DNA from: Isoetes taiwanensis
Lineage: Eukaryota > Streptophyta > Lycopodiopsida > Isoetales > Isoetaceae
Direction of reading: 5' to 3'
Assembly (NCBI GenBank): GCA_021234155.1
Contig: JAJEKV010000078.1
Location: forward strand, 436,001-500,000
DNA: 64,000 nucleotides
The translations under genes and the position numbers were made by a program. Below are positions 11,178 through 22,640 of the stretch, piece after piece. How positions within the stretch are numbered: position 1 is the stretch's first letter; every line of letters starts with the position of its first letter. A model generated the notes under the pieces. The model made no database searches. It was given only the letters and a program-made list of their open reading frames with translations, and was not told where the DNA came from.

Positions 11178-13049
11178 ACTAGTTTAGCTGCTAAGACTTG
11201 TGCCTGCAAGAACAAATCCTTACACCCCAAACCTCCCCTTTTTCTGGGAAGAGCTAGGTACTGCCACCCCACCATATGAGCACCTTGCCAAATAAATTCT
11301 TTCATAATGGCCTCTATTTCCTGATAGGACTTTTTGTCTGCTATTATTGCTGATGAGAAAAACACATGAGAACTGGCAATAACACTGTTAACTATCCCCA
11401 CTCTACCAGCCAAAGAGAGAGTGTTAGGGTACATCTTTAGCTTCTTTTTAATTTTGGTGACTATTGGCTCCCATAAGCCATGTAGACTCATGTTGAGGGC
11501 CAAAGGTAAACCTAATAGTTTGGTGGCTGATTGGTAACCACAAACTTTGATCCCTTCAATATAATCCTCTGGGCTAGAGGATATAATTGCACATTTATCC
11601 TTGTTTAGAACAACTCCTCGAGGCTTTCCCAAACCTTCATCATAGCTTTTTTAAAGTTTTGAATGTTTGCCCCGATTTTTAAGAAACACAAACGTATCGT
11701 CGTGCATCGCATAATGCATGTGGTATCATTTGTTTGTGAAGCTTTAAGCAGTTAATCTTGTTGTTCTGCTGCAGTTTCAGAATAACCCTGGTTACCATTT
11801 CTGCAACTATCAAGAAAAGATAGGGGGCCAGAGGACAGCCCTATCTCACTCCTCTTTTGCATTCAAAAAAGGGGGAGGGGGAGCCATTAACCAAAACTGC
11901 AGAGCAGCCTGCAACATTAAACCCAGCTATCTTCTTTACAACTGCCTCTGAAAAGCCCATTTGAGACATGGCTTTGTACAGAAAGCCCCAGTCTATTGTG
12001 TCATAAGCCCTTTTAAAGTCTAGCTTTAGTAACACACATTCTTGGCTAGAAATTCTGTTCCAATGCAGTCCTTCATATGCACCAATAAAATTATCAAGGA
12101 TGCTTCTCCCTGGTAGAAAACCTGATTGGACTTGATTGATCTTTGACACTAAAATTTTCTTCAATCTGTTGGCAAAAATCTTGGCTATGATTTTGTATGT
12201 GACATTGGTCAGAGATATCGGCCTCCAGTCAGAAAATGTAGTAGGCTTATCTACCTTAGGGACTAGGGCAATGAGTCCAGCATTAATAGCAGGATGCAAT
12301 CTCTCAGCTTGCCAAGCTCCCTGTACAAAGGTTGTAAGATCTTTGGACATTAGTCCCCAGAAATGCTCATAGAATTCTGGAGGTAAGCCATCTGGCCCTG
12401 GGCTTTTTCCATGAGCCATGCTCCTTATAACTCCCAGAATTTCTGCTTCAAGCGGGACTACCAGGAGCTGGTTATCATCAATCATCACATCTTTAGGTCC
12501 AAGTGAACTAAAGAACTCATCCATGCAACAATTATCAATGTTTACTGCTGCAAACAACTCTTTGTACTTATTGTGAAATAACTTTTGGATATCTTCCTGC
12601 TTGGACAGCTCAAGCTGACTGTCATCTATTACTGAGACTATCCCATTGTTCATCAACCTGCTCTTGGCAGCCCTGAAGAAAAATTTGGAGCTGCAATCAT
12701 CCATCAAATTGACATACAGGCCCCTATTCTTGATTGCCAAGCTCTTTGCCTCATGTTCCTCAATTAATTTGACTTTCCTTTCTAGGATTTCTTCTCTCTG
12801 TTGAAGAGCCAAATTGGATTTATCCATAAAAAGGTTTTGTCTAACCTCTTTCATTTCCAGATAAACTTCTCTCTTCTCCTGTTTCTTTTTCCTGCTCCAT
12901 ACCTTGCCCCACTGTTTAATCCAATTTTTTATCTGCTTGACCCTATTGGTGAATTCTTTCATAGAACCACTTATGTTTATGGCCTTGAGGGAGCTGTAGA
13001 ACCGAGTGTAGTCATCACAGAAAACTTTATTGCTCAGCAGACTGGTATT
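11054..13049 (-). pseudogene. LINE reverse transcriptase (ORF2), frameshifted
   Basis: The frame ending at 11841 carries HGKSPGPDGLPPEFY, ALVPKVDKP, WRPISLTNVTYKIIAKI, QVQSGFLPGRSILDN and the catalytic KLDFKRAYDTIDW, all diagnostic of plant L1 RT. After a frame change the next bases give GCPLAPYLF and then HDDT where a YADD-type active site is expected. The frame at 11054-11632 continues with the RT thumb region (ATKLLGLPLALN, LSLAGRVGIVNS, WQGAHMVGWQYLALP). The N-terminal frame runs beyond 13049 only by chance into copia antisense. Confidence 0.88.
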
Positions 13050-13054
13050 ATTCT

Positions 13055-14270
13055 GAAAAGGAAAACAAAAAGGTGGAACAACATTATACATATATTGAGT
13101 CAATTGATGGGGATGATCAGCATAACATTGATGAGACTGTGCAATCTGAAACAAATAACAGTAGACATGATAATCTGGACCCACTTCCAGTAGAAAATAA
13201 ACAAGATACAAGCTGCAAAAGGAGAAAAACTCAAATTGAGAAATTAATTGATGAAGCAAGAATAAATACTGAAACCTTTGGGAGGACTGAAGGTGGTAGA
13301 AGCATGAGATTAGAAAAGTTAGGGCAAAATGTTGATCAAGATAACATTGATCAAATTCTGGCATTTTTGGATGATGTGGAAATACCAAAGACTTATGATG
13401 AAGTCTTGGTGTCAAGTGACAAAACAAAATGGCTGGAAGCCATGCAAGAAGAATTAGAATCATTCAAGCACACTCACACTTATGACACGGTGAAAGAACC
13501 TGCAGGGCAAAATATTATAGGCAGTAAATGGATATTCAGAATAAAGGATTGTGCAGATGGAGGAAAAAATACAAAGCTAGATTGGTTGCTCAGGGTTATA
13601 CACAAAAGAAAGGAAAGGATTATGATGAGACATATTCACCAATAGTTAAGTTAACAAGTATTAGACTGCTTCTAAGCATTGCAAATGCACAGGATCTTGA
13701 CTTGCATCACATGGACGTCAAGACTGCTTTCTTGAATGCAAAAATAGAAGGAGACATATACATGAGACCAGCACCAGGATATGAAGAAAAAGATCAAATG
13801 GTTTGGAAACTAAACAAAGCAGTTTATGGTCTTAAACAAGCACCACGAGAATGGTACATGTGTATAGATAAATTCTTGAGAGAATCAAACTTTGAAAAGC
13901 TGAAAAATGATGGTAATCTTTATAGGTACAAAGATGGAGATCAATTTTGTATATTGGCTCTTTATGTTGATGATTGCATCATGATTGCAAACGATGCTAA
14001 GTGTCTTGAACATTGCAAAGGGGTCTTGAAAAACAGATTCCAAATGACAGATTTAGGGGAATTGAAGCAATTTCTTGGTATAGAGGTGATCAGAGATAGG
14101 GAAAAGAAAATACTAAAGTTGAAGCAGAGCAAACATATAGACAGTATGCTGAGAAGGTTCAATTTAACTGAGGCAAATCCAGTTGAAACCCCAATTGTTC
14201 CTGGTCATAAGCTAACTACTGAAAAGCATATTACAATGGAAGAAGCACAAGACATGGAAGATGTACCATA
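13055..14270 (+). pseudogene. copia reverse transcriptase, one frameshift
   Basis: After the LINE the copia frame resumes. It contains KWLEAMQEELESF and GSKWIFRIK, a 1-base frame change near 13560 in an A-run, then [54 protein letters not shown], the active site LYVDDCIMI, and [13 protein letters not shown]. It is cut after codon VP by the inverted-repeat insertion at 14271. Confidence 0.9.
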
Positions 14271-14541
14271 GGGTGTAAATTCTTTACTGGTGGTCAAAAA
14301 GCACTGTCCAGACAAGTGCTTTAACTGCTAAAAATCTCACATCCAACATGAATTTGACATGCATATTGTGTTTGAAAATTGAGTATTACAAATAATAAAC
14401 GTGTCTTTAAAACATTAAAGTAGGAAAAATGAGGTACCAACTAATATAATTATTTCGTAATATCAAATTTTGTATTAGCTAAGTGCTTTATGTGCTAAGT
14501 CCTGTCGCAGAAAGTTGTACACCACCAAAGAATTTACACCC
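14271..14541. mobile_element. MITE-like non-coding DNA transposon, 271 bp
   Basis: The sequence begins GGGTGTAAATTCTTT and ends with the complement AAAGAATTTACACCC, a perfect 15-base terminal inverted repeat. CATA is present on each side (14267-14270 and 14542-14545). Removing the insert and one CATA restores the copia reading DVPYR. It has no coding capacity. The superfamily is not clear: the flank could also be read as a 3-base duplication ATA, which would suit PIF/Harbinger. Confidence 0.85.
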
Positions 14542-14545
14542 CATA

Positions 14546-15093
14546 CAGGGCATTAATTGGATGCTTATTGTATCTATCCAACAATACTAGACCTGACATA
14601 TCCTATGTGGTAAATATATTGAGCAGAAATTGCCACAATCCCACCAAAGAGCACTGGTCTGCTGGAAAAAGAGTATTGAGGTATTTAAAGAAAACTCAGG
14701 AACTTGGTATTGTATACAATTCAGAAAATTTAACTTTGCAAGCATTCAGTGATGCTGACTGGGGTGGAGACTTGGGCAGCAGAAAATCCACTTCAGGGTC
14801 TGCAATTTTCTTAGGTGGAGGTGTCATAAATTGGAAAAGTAAAAGGCAAAATGCTATTGCAATGTCAACTGCAGAAGCAGAATATGCTGCTTCTTCATTG
14901 GTTGCAAAAGAAGTATCATGGTTGAGAAGGTTGTTAGAAGAATTAAATTGTTTACAAACAGAGCCAACAAAAATTTGGACAGATAATCAAAGCTGCATTG
15001 CCATTGTGAAAAATCCTGTGGATCATGAAAGGACAAAGCATATAGAGTTGAACATTCATTTCATCAGGGATTTGGCTAGTAAAAATTACATTA
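14546..15093 (+). pseudogene. copia RT end and RNase H
   Basis: The frame continues with YLSNNTRPDISY and the RNase H landmarks SDADWGGD, SRKSTSGSAIFLGG, AMSTAEAEYAAS, WTDNQSCIAI and ERTKHIELNIHFIRD. The usual final block is replaced by unrelated sequence after about 15093, so the 3' end and LTR were lost. Confidence 0.9.
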
Positions 15094-15437
15094 GCGTTTG
15101 CCCATATCCGAGCGCGATATGTTCGATTACTAGTGCCTGGCCAGCTGTTGCATGAGTTATTGAATACGACGTCAGTGGGCTTGTTGGGGTCATATCTCCA
15201 GGAGGTTATAGATGCACGGACTCAGTTGTATCCTCCGGGACAGTATTGAACTGTCCTATACAATTGTACAGTGTACCAGCATACTTATTACTGCGAAGGT
15301 TTTTCCCACGAAAACCCTTCGGGGCGGGGGTTTTTAAATCCTGACAGTAATACGCTTGCTGCTCTCTTTTTGTTTGGATCCCATAGGCCAATTGGTCTCC
15401 GTGGACGATAAAAAAATCTATTCTATTCTATTCTAAA
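15094..15437 (+). mobile_element. 3' end of a LINE with short tandem-repeat tail
   Basis: One plus-strand frame reads LLVPGQLLHELL to TQLYPPGQY and stops at 15249. A 3' part follows, ending GTGGACGATAAAAA plus repeated TTCTA words. The same ending, GTGGACGATAAAAA and a short repeat tail, is found in reverse at 33400-33440, where it follows a LINE ORF1. I do not recognise the peptide. The truncated 5' end abuts the copia fragment. Confidence 0.6.
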
Positions 15438-15547
15438 CATGCTTGTTTAAATTGCAACCTATTAGTTTCATAAAAGTTTAAAATCGTAACTCCAAAACAG
15501 GTAAAATCTCGTTAAAAAAAAAAAAAGAATCTGCAATTGCACCATAG

Positions 15548-16707
15548 CTGGTCATAGTGCATTCGCTATGTCACCTTGTTTAAACTCCAAATTTGTAGCT
15601 TCTGAGCAAATACATGCAAATCGGACCGTTCACCAAACCTTTCAACAAACCTTGCAAACGCCCACCAAAGCATCAAAGAGAAGGGCTCTTGTGAATCCAT
15701 GGGCAAAGAAAAGTACCTCGCTGGGAGAAAAGTATCACGCTGGGAGCTTGGAAGCAAGCATGAGGCCTCTTCAAAGACGTCCATGGGCAGCTATTCTTCC
15801 CAAGAACAGAGGTAAACAGAGGTAGGGCTAGCTGAAGTTCGGCATTTCAAGCTGGCAATTCAAGCTATGGCATTTCAAGCTAAGCAATGGCATCTGGAGC
15901 TTGGCATTTCAAGCTAGGGCAACCGAAGCTAGGGCACAACAAAGATTTTCCTACAAGAATATTCGATAAGTTACCAATGATAGCCCATAGACTATTCATA
16001 AAAATAGAATATTTGGGAGGTTATGGCAATAACCTCCTCGGATCCAACGGTAACGAATAGTCCGATTATTAGAATTTGCAAGGGCCAGTGGTAAAGGATC
16101 AATATATTTGTTCTAATTTCTGCAGCGAAACCCCGTGTTAAAGACCAAAGGTAATAGAGGATGGCTCCAAACAAGTTCTTATGATAGAATTTAGATATGT
16201 TAAAATGTTCAGTAAAAATTTTAGAATGTAGAGTAAAAGATTTTAGAATGTAGAGTAAAACTCAAGAATGCAAACCAATAGAGCCAAACATTCCTTAAAA
16301 AGAATGCAAAGAAGGTGGCAAAGACACCATTGGAGTGGAGTTAGAATTTTGACACCTTACATTTACGGGAACACTAAAATTTGCTCATTGGCCTTCCTTT
16401 GAAGGGGGTTATAATCCACATGGTCGCCCAACCTCCTCCCCATAAACCCGCAATGGTGACCTCTTGTGGGGGATCTTGCATCATCAAGTCCTCCAACACT
16501 TTCCTCTTGCCCAAGTAATTTGGACGGAGGATGCCAATCTTGTGTACCACGTTCCCAGCGCCGCGCTTGTGGAGGCAAAGTAACACAGTGGCCTCGATGT
16601 GCGTGTGACCAACATACAACAACCACATTTCAAAGCCATAGAAATTGGTTGGTCTCTTGAAGGGCAGAATGAGGAAGCCGAGTTCTTCTGGCCCCTGATT
16701 AGCCCTC
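15548..16707 (-). repeat. HET repeat unit, copy 1: 3' flank plus HET C-terminus
   Basis: This stretch matches 26281-27390, meaning the 3' flank of the intact HET gene and its last ~100 codons. The HET part (about 16388-16707) still reads FKRPTNFYGFEMWLLYVGHTH and KIGILRPNYLGKRKVLEDL in one frame, with a frameshift near the C-terminus. It stops abruptly where a LINE begins. Bases 15840-15930 contain repeats of GGCATTTCAAGCT. Confidence 0.8.
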
Positions 16708-17657
16708 TTCTCGGTGGTGAACAAAAGAACACAAAGTAGATGGATTGGGGCAGGTTTATCTTGCATTGGAGATTGGTATCGAAGTGGGGTACAATGCTCC
16801 TGGGAGGCATTCCAAAGCAAGTTTAACTTGAGAACGTGGGATAAGCGAATTTGGAACATGGTTCGTGATAATATTCCGCCTTATGCGGTTCCTCAAGTAG
16901 GTGCTTTCTGCTTACCCCGTGAAAATCTTGATAAAAAACATTTTGTTTCAAAAGCATACAAGGTCCTACATGTGAATGAAGTGATAAGTCTCCCCTCTCA
17001 GTGGGAGTTAACATTAGAAGATAACCATGTCACTCAAATATGGAAAGGAGTTTGGAGGAGCCACCTGCCACCAAAGGTATCCACACTGCTATGGCAAATT
17101 ATCGACAGAGCAAGCAGGGTAAACATATTAGTGAACAAGTTCAACAGTAATGTATCATCGAGTTGCCCAATGTGCGAGCGAGAAGAAGAAACAATTGAAC
17201 ACTGTTTTATGCACTGCAGGGAACTCCGATCAGTATGGGAAAAAATGAAGGAAGAGTTTGAGACTTCTATTTCAGAAAAGGAGATCTTGTTAGGCCTGTA
17301 CCCACCATCTTGGCAAACTCGAAAAAGAGTTGCTTTGAATCTGTGCAAAGGATGGCTTCTATGGCTAATATGGAAGAGGCGGAGAAAATTTGTGTTCTCC
17401 CACGAATATCTATATCCTAGTAACATATGGCCATCTTTGAAACAAAAGGTCCGCCATTATCTTGCAGCTTTTGAGGAGGAGGAGTGGGCTTCCCAAGCTC
17501 ACGACTTTCTTTCATCACTCTTATAAAAGCTCAGCTTCATAGCCGAGTGGTTATCCCTACATAATAAGCTATGTAGGTATATGATATCACTGGCGAATGT
17601 ATGTTAATCATGAGTTTCAATTAATATATATCTGATCCTTCAAAAAAAAAAAAAAAA
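16708..17657 (+). mobile_element. 5'-truncated LINE (ORF2 C-terminus) with poly-A
   Basis: A single frame runs to a stop at 17526 and encodes the zf-RVT end of plant L1 ORF2: KKHFVSKAYKVL, VWRSHLPPKVSTLLWQIIDR, the cluster CPMCEREEETIEHCFMHC (C-x2-C...H-x3-H/C type) and LLWLIWKRRRKFVF. A 115-base 3' UTR and a 16-base A-run (about 17641-17656) follow. It lies inside a HET repeat. The bases before it (16240-16707) are duplicated after it (17658-18121). Confidence 0.85.
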
Positions 17658-19063
17658 GGATTTTAGAATGTGGAGTAAAACTCAAGAATGCAAACCAATA
17701 GAGCCAAACATTCCTTAAAATAATGCAGTAAGGTGGCAGCACACCATTGGAGTGGAGTTAGAATTTTTGACACCTTACATTTAAGGGAACACAAAAATTT
17801 GCTCATTGGCCTTCCTTTGAAGGGGGGTTATAATCCACATGGTCGTCCAACCTCCTCCCATAACCTCCAATGGTGACCTCTTGTGGGGGATCTTGCATCA
17901 TCAAGTCCTCCAACACTTTCCTCTTGCCCAAGTAATTTGGACGGAGGATGCCAATCTTGTGTACCACGTTCCCAGCGCTGCGCTTGTGGAGGCAAAGTAA
18001 CACAGTGGCCTCAGTGTGCGTGTGACCAACATACAACAACCACATTTCAAAGCCATAGAAATTGGTTGGTCTCTTGAAGGGCATAATGAGGAACCCGAAG
18101 TTCTTACGCCTCGATTAGCCCATTCACTGCATCGAAATGCATATTTCTTGAGGCGTGAAGCGGGATTGTTTGTAATTGGGGTGCTCAAGTAAAGGCGATG
18201 ATCGAGAGATCTGCTTTCCATGAGAGACTATTTGCGGTCCAAGCCGTTAAAAGTCCCGGTAAAAGTGGCATACCCTTTTAGCAATTTGACAATAAAGGTG
18301 ATGGGGCCTTGAGGAGCGATAGAGACATTGGTTCTTTGAACGAAAATCCCTACTACCATAGTCCAAGGATGAAACCTTGGCGGTGAGGTCCGGGATCCGG
18401 GACATTTGGGGCATGGACCGCCACTATGGATATCTATCGACAAAGCTCCACAAGGACTGCTCGGGGAAATACACCGGTAGCAGCAAAAATTTGGATCAAC
18501 CGCCTCTTCTAGTGTAAGGTCTTTATGAGTGATCATTTGGTTTACACCTAACAGTCCGAAAGCACTCCACCGGACACGATCCAGGTTCTTTCATGCATTA
18601 CTGTTGGAAACCTCGGCCAAGATTTGGTCGTGTGGAACCAGCCCTCTCCAAGGCGTCGGTCACAAGGTCAAGGAGCCATCTCTTCCTTGCAAAAAACTTC
18701 GAATGTTCGGATCTCCTCGCAGGCTTGCCATATTTTGGTCGTCTGGCTCCTTCCACCACTCAACGGGATGCCCGGCTATGGAATGTAAGATGAACTGATG
18801 GTATTGCGCTAGCCAGACTAGAAAGAATATGGCCTCGCGCCGAACCAAGTAAAGCATGCAATCCGGTGCTTTGGTTCTGGCTTTTATGAGGAGGGGGGGA
18901 GATCCGCAGTGGTCGCAAGTGCGGTGGAGGTCCGCTTCCATAATCTTCTCTTTCACTTGGCAAGCGATGTAATTGGGGGTGGGGTCCTGCATATGCATCT
19001 TTCGGGACATGGTCCGCAATTTCTCCAGCGCGAAATAGGATCCGTTGCCATGGCCGAGCTTGA
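17658..19063 (-). pseudogene. Broken HET gene copy 2 (lacks the HET domain)
   Basis: The minus strand matches the intact gene from about codon 216 to the stop, preceded on the plus strand by the same 3' flank. Several frames are needed to follow it: 18660-19060 gives KLRTMSRKM, NYIACQVKEKIMEADLHR, CDHCGSPPL and HPVEWWKEPDDQN; 18228-18536 gives MITHKDLTLEEAV; 17803-18084 gives the C-terminus. It lacks the N-terminal HET domain entirely and cannot make the protein. Identity to the intact copy is high but clearly below 100%. Confidence 0.85.
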
Positions 19064-19176
19064 AACCCTTCCAATTTTCCATGGAAACCCTTCCAATTTT
19101 CCATGGAAACCCTTCCTTCCTATTTCCCATGGAAAATTGGAAGGGTTTCCATGAAAATTTGGAAGGGTTTCCATGG
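19064..19176. repeat. Inverted repeat with tandem copies at the HET pseudogene break
   Basis: AAACCCTTCCAATTTTCCATGG occurs twice in tandem with slight overlap and is followed by its reverse complement (CCATGGAAAATTGGAAGGG and a variant), so the stretch can fold into a long hairpin. It replaces the missing N-terminal half of HET copy 2 and precedes HET copy 3. Confidence 0.8.
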
Positions 19177-19204
19177 GAGCCCAACCCAAATAGGGAGTAC
19201 TTAG

Positions 19205-20527
19205 AACCATCCCCAATTATGGGTCAAGGTTTAATGGTTAAGATCAAATCCAATTTTTTTTCATCCACTTCATCCAATGGTTGAGGTTGATACAACAATT
19301 ATGGGTTGACCCATTATTGGAAAGTTGATCGATTTTTATGTGGTCCACAATTGGATCATGGTTATGGGGTAAAAATGGCAAGGCAAAACAAAGATATGCA
19401 AAGATGATTGCCGAAATGTGTGAAAGCTAGCATAGCAAAAAGCGGGATGGGAGAAAAAGGACATGGGGGCAAACAAAAAAGACAAAACAAAAGAACGCAA
19501 AGAAAAATCAAAGAAAGAGGAGGATGGCTGATAACGGGGAGGTTATCAGCCCTTAAAAAAAATGGCAAGAGGAAGCGAGATATGGTGGACTCTTCAACGG
19601 CAAAGGCAGCAGAGATGGCGAAAGGTAATGGTATGGTGATAAGCGAAACGAGAGGTGCCCAGAGGCCCCAACATACGATCTGGGTCGTAGGATCGACGAA
19701 TCCAACGACTATGATAGTCCAGGGTGCACCTCGTTTAGAATATGTCCACCATAGGTCATTAGTGCATTCGCTAGGTCATCTTGTTTAAACTCCAAATCTG
19801 TAGCTTTTGAGCAAATACATGCAAATCGGACCTTTCACCAAACAAACGCCCACCAAAGCATCAAAGAGAAGGCTCTTGTGAATCCATGGGCAAAGAAAAA
19901 TACCTTGTTGGGAGCCTGAAAGCAAGCATGAGGCCTCTTCAAAGACGTCCATGGGTAGCCATTCTTCCCAAAAACAGAGCTAAACAGAGGTAGGGCTAGC
20001 TGAAGTTCGGCATTTCAAGCTGGCAATTCAAGCTATGGCATTTCAAGCTGGCGATTCAAGCTATGGTGGCAAGAGCAACCCAAGCTATGGCGCAACAAAG
20101 ATTTTCCTACAAGAATATTCGAGAAGTTACAAATGATAGCCCATAGACTATTCATAAAAAACAAATAGAGGTAATGGAAAACAACCTCCTCGGATCCAAA
20201 AGTAACGAATGGTCCGATCATTAGAATTTGCAAGGGCCAGTGGTAAAGGATCAATATATTTGTTCTAGTTTCTGCAGTGAAACCCCATGTTAAAGACAAA
20301 AGGTAATAGAGGATGGCTCCAAACAAGTTCTTATGATAGAATCTAGATACGTTAAAATGTTCAGTAAAAATTTTAGAATGTAGAGTAAAACTCAAGAATG
20401 CAAACCAATAGAGCCAAACATTCCTTAAAAGAATGCAGTAAGGTGGCAGCACACCATTGGAGTGGAGTTAGAATTTTTGACACCTTACATTTAGGGGAAC
20501 ACTAAAATTTGCTCATTGGCCTTCCTT
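19205..20527 (-). repeat. HET repeat unit, copy 3: 3' flank only
   Basis: It matches 25745-27085 nearly base for base, from CCCCAATTATGGGTCAAGG to CTCATTGGCCTTCCTTT, and then ends within the last few codons of the HET gene. No HET coding sequence is retained. Frames of 60-139 codons here recur in the other copies and have no recognisable domain. Confidence 0.8.
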
Positions 20528-20529
20528 TA

Positions 20530-20625
20530 AACTTGTGATCAAAGCCTGCAGGTGCCACAAATGAAGCCTGCAGGTTGCAAACTTGTGATCAAAGCCTGCA
20601 GGTGCCACAAATGAAGGTTCAGCAA
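20530..20625. repeat. Tandem duplication, about 50 bp x 2
   Basis: AAACTTGTGATCAAAGCC plus CTGCAGGTGCCACAAATGAAG occurs twice in a row directly after HET copy 3. It also supplies the start of the next small ORF. Confidence 0.85.
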
Positions 20626-20853
20626 CTTGAGTTCCAGACCGAGAAGATGAATAAAGATTTAAAAAAATGGGAAGGAATGATTAAGGATAAACCAAGTCTT
20701 GCAGACGGTATTCGGGCTATATGCCAAGATACAGAGGCTGAGCTGAAGGAACTATTACCAGAACTTGAGCAGACAAAAATCGAGGAGCTTAATCTGCTTT
20801 GTCACGAGGGAAGCATTAACAAAAGCATTGAAAGTCTTTGGAACCAAGGTTAG
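20611..20853 (+). CDS. Hypothetical small coiled-coil ORF
   Basis: An ATG at 20611 opens an 80-codon frame rich in Lys, Glu and Leu with heptad-like spacing (QQLEFQTEKMNKDLKKWE, DTEAELKELLPELEQTKIEE), so a coiled coil is likely. I recognise no family. A shifted frame runs on to 21004 (LPLFVLDPLLPDLDKVKIM), which suggests a frameshifted longer gene or an exon. It could be an exon of a host or transposon gene. Confidence 0.3.
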   Translation: MKVQQLEFQTEKMNKDLKKWEGMIKDKPSLADGIRAICQDTEAELKELLPELEQTKIEELNLLCHEGSINKSIESLWNQG

Positions 20854-22640
20854 AGAGGTTTCGTCTTGCAAGGACCGTCTTCCTTTATTTGTCTTGGATC
20901 CACTACTTCCGGACCTTGATAAGGTGAAGATTATGGTAGTGGTGTCCATTACGTGGCAAGATCCTCCGGTGGATGGGGAAACCACTACCAACTTTGATTT
21001 TTGAATGCAGTCCACCAATACCATCTTCCATGTGCGCTTTCAGCCTCTTGAGGTACTTCATAACAAAATTCTGAAGTGCTTAGTATAATTGTATTCTCAT
21101 TGACAAATTTAAGCTCACTTTGCGGGATTTGTAATCAGCATTGCATTGAGAATTCTTTGTCATGAATTTTTTACTGGCATGGGTACAAGCCTTAGGTGTG
21201 GTAGGGAGGATCAAAAGCAACTTCAAGCCTTGAGGCACTTATAGGTGAGCACTTATCTTTCATCGGCTTAGTCTCTTCCATCCCTGGTGGCTTAGTCTCT
21301 TTTGCTTGTCATGTTTATTGTATCTAAAAAGTGCCCCACGGGATGAGATCGCTCGCTCATTTTAGGGGGCACTTTAGATATATATAAACAGGAACATCGT
21401 AAAGAGAGTAAAAAAGCCTGGAGCTTAGTTAAAAAAACCAAAGCATAGTTACAATCAATTGTGATTCAGGTTTGCAGAGCATGGTGCCGTTTACTAATTC
21501 AGTAACTGTTCATACTGGTGGCAATGACTTTGTGAGTCCATATAGCACACCAAAAAGGGAATTATTTTCTACCCTCAAAGGTAACCAAGTCTTGTTTGAT
21601 GCAATTGGGATATGTAGCTTACTTCTTCATCCCTACTTTGTAGATATAGAGGTACAATGTGGTCAGGTAGGGGGACAAGACGCTCACACCCCTTCAATAA
21701 CATTAGACACAGAAGATACATCAGGTTACAGGAACTCGGACAAATCAGTAGATGTCAACAAATCAGTAGGTGCATCAAGTCAAGCTCCAAGTGGACAACA
21801 ATCTGCCAGATCAGCAGATGCATTAAGTCATGCTCCACACCAATCTGCCAAATGAGCAGATGCATCAGGTTATGATCTGAACAAATCATTAGGTGAATGT
21901 AAGTCACAAGGTAACTTCCAACCTTTTGTGCCTGTCTTCTTTTTAATTTGACCCATATAGTTACAGAATCTGTTAAATTTTTGCATGTTGGAGCGTAGGT
22001 GGCATGTTGTGAGGTGAGGTTGGCCATGTCTGCTGAAGTAGCTGCTGTAAGCTGTAAACTGTAAAGTGCTTCCCACCCAACTGTAAACTGTAAACTGCTT
22101 CCCAAGGACCTGCTGCTGTAAACTGTAAGCTGCTCCCGAACTGCTGTAATAAACTGTAAACTCGGTCAGGAGCAAGAAGAATGGCATCTCGGGCCTTTTG
22201 GGTTGCCCGAGGTCGTTAATTTTCGCCATCCCATAATGATTTTCGGGTACGGCTATCAGCCAAAGGATGATGAGAGGAATTGATGGGACCGAGAGAATTT
22301 AAGGAAAAGGAAAGCATTTCAGTGGAAAAGCTGTTCAGAAGGATCTATCTGTCTCGGGGGAAGAGACAGAAAGTGAAACACGTGGTGAAACACATGTGGT
22401 GACACATGTGGTGAAACACATGTGGTGACACATGTGGTGAAACATGTGGTGAACCTGGCGCATGTTACATCAGGGACATCAAAATACAATTACATATTAC
22501 ATCAAAAGCAAACATATTACATTGAAACAAGGGGCATCAAAATACAATTGAGCATGGAATTGAGTTTCTTATATTATTCCCAAACAAGGCAAGACACAAC
22601 AACATATTCAAAATTTCTGAATCATTAACCTGTAAGAATG
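20854..22640. other. Unassigned sequence with short simple repeats
   Basis: No gene is recognised. Bases 21735-21870 repeat words like AAATCAGTAGATG and GCTCCA, giving a Ser/Ala-rich frame at 21472-21855 that looks repeat-driven. Bases 22030-22160 repeat CTGTAAACTGTAAA with TGCTTCCC. Confidence 0.5.
22376..22455. repeat. Minisatellite of CACATGTGGTGA units
   Basis: About six imperfect 12-14 base units of ACACATGTGGTGA lie in tandem. The core CACATGTG is its own reverse complement. Confidence 0.85.

Larger units (their letters stand above)
9481..13049 (-). mobile_element. 5'-truncated plant L1-type LINE inserted antisense in copia
   Basis: The element starts with T15 on the plus strand (its poly-A tail), and on the minus strand runs back through a zf-RVT region and RT to a cut within the linker upstream of RT. 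ORF1 and the endonuclease are missing, as in most truncated LINE insertions. It is 3.57 kb long and flanked by ATTCT. Confidence 0.88.
7660..15093 (+). mobile_element. Ty1/copia retrotransposon, truncated at both ends, with two later insertions
   Basis: Gag knuckles, protease, integrase, RT and RNase H occur in that order on the plus strand, the Ty1/copia arrangement (integrase before RT). No LTR is seen on either side: gag loses its N-terminus near 7660 and RNase H is cut at about 15093. An antisense LINE (9481-13049) and an inverted-repeat element (14271-14541) were inserted later. Removing both restores the reading in frame at each junction, so they postdate the copia copy. Confidence 0.9.
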
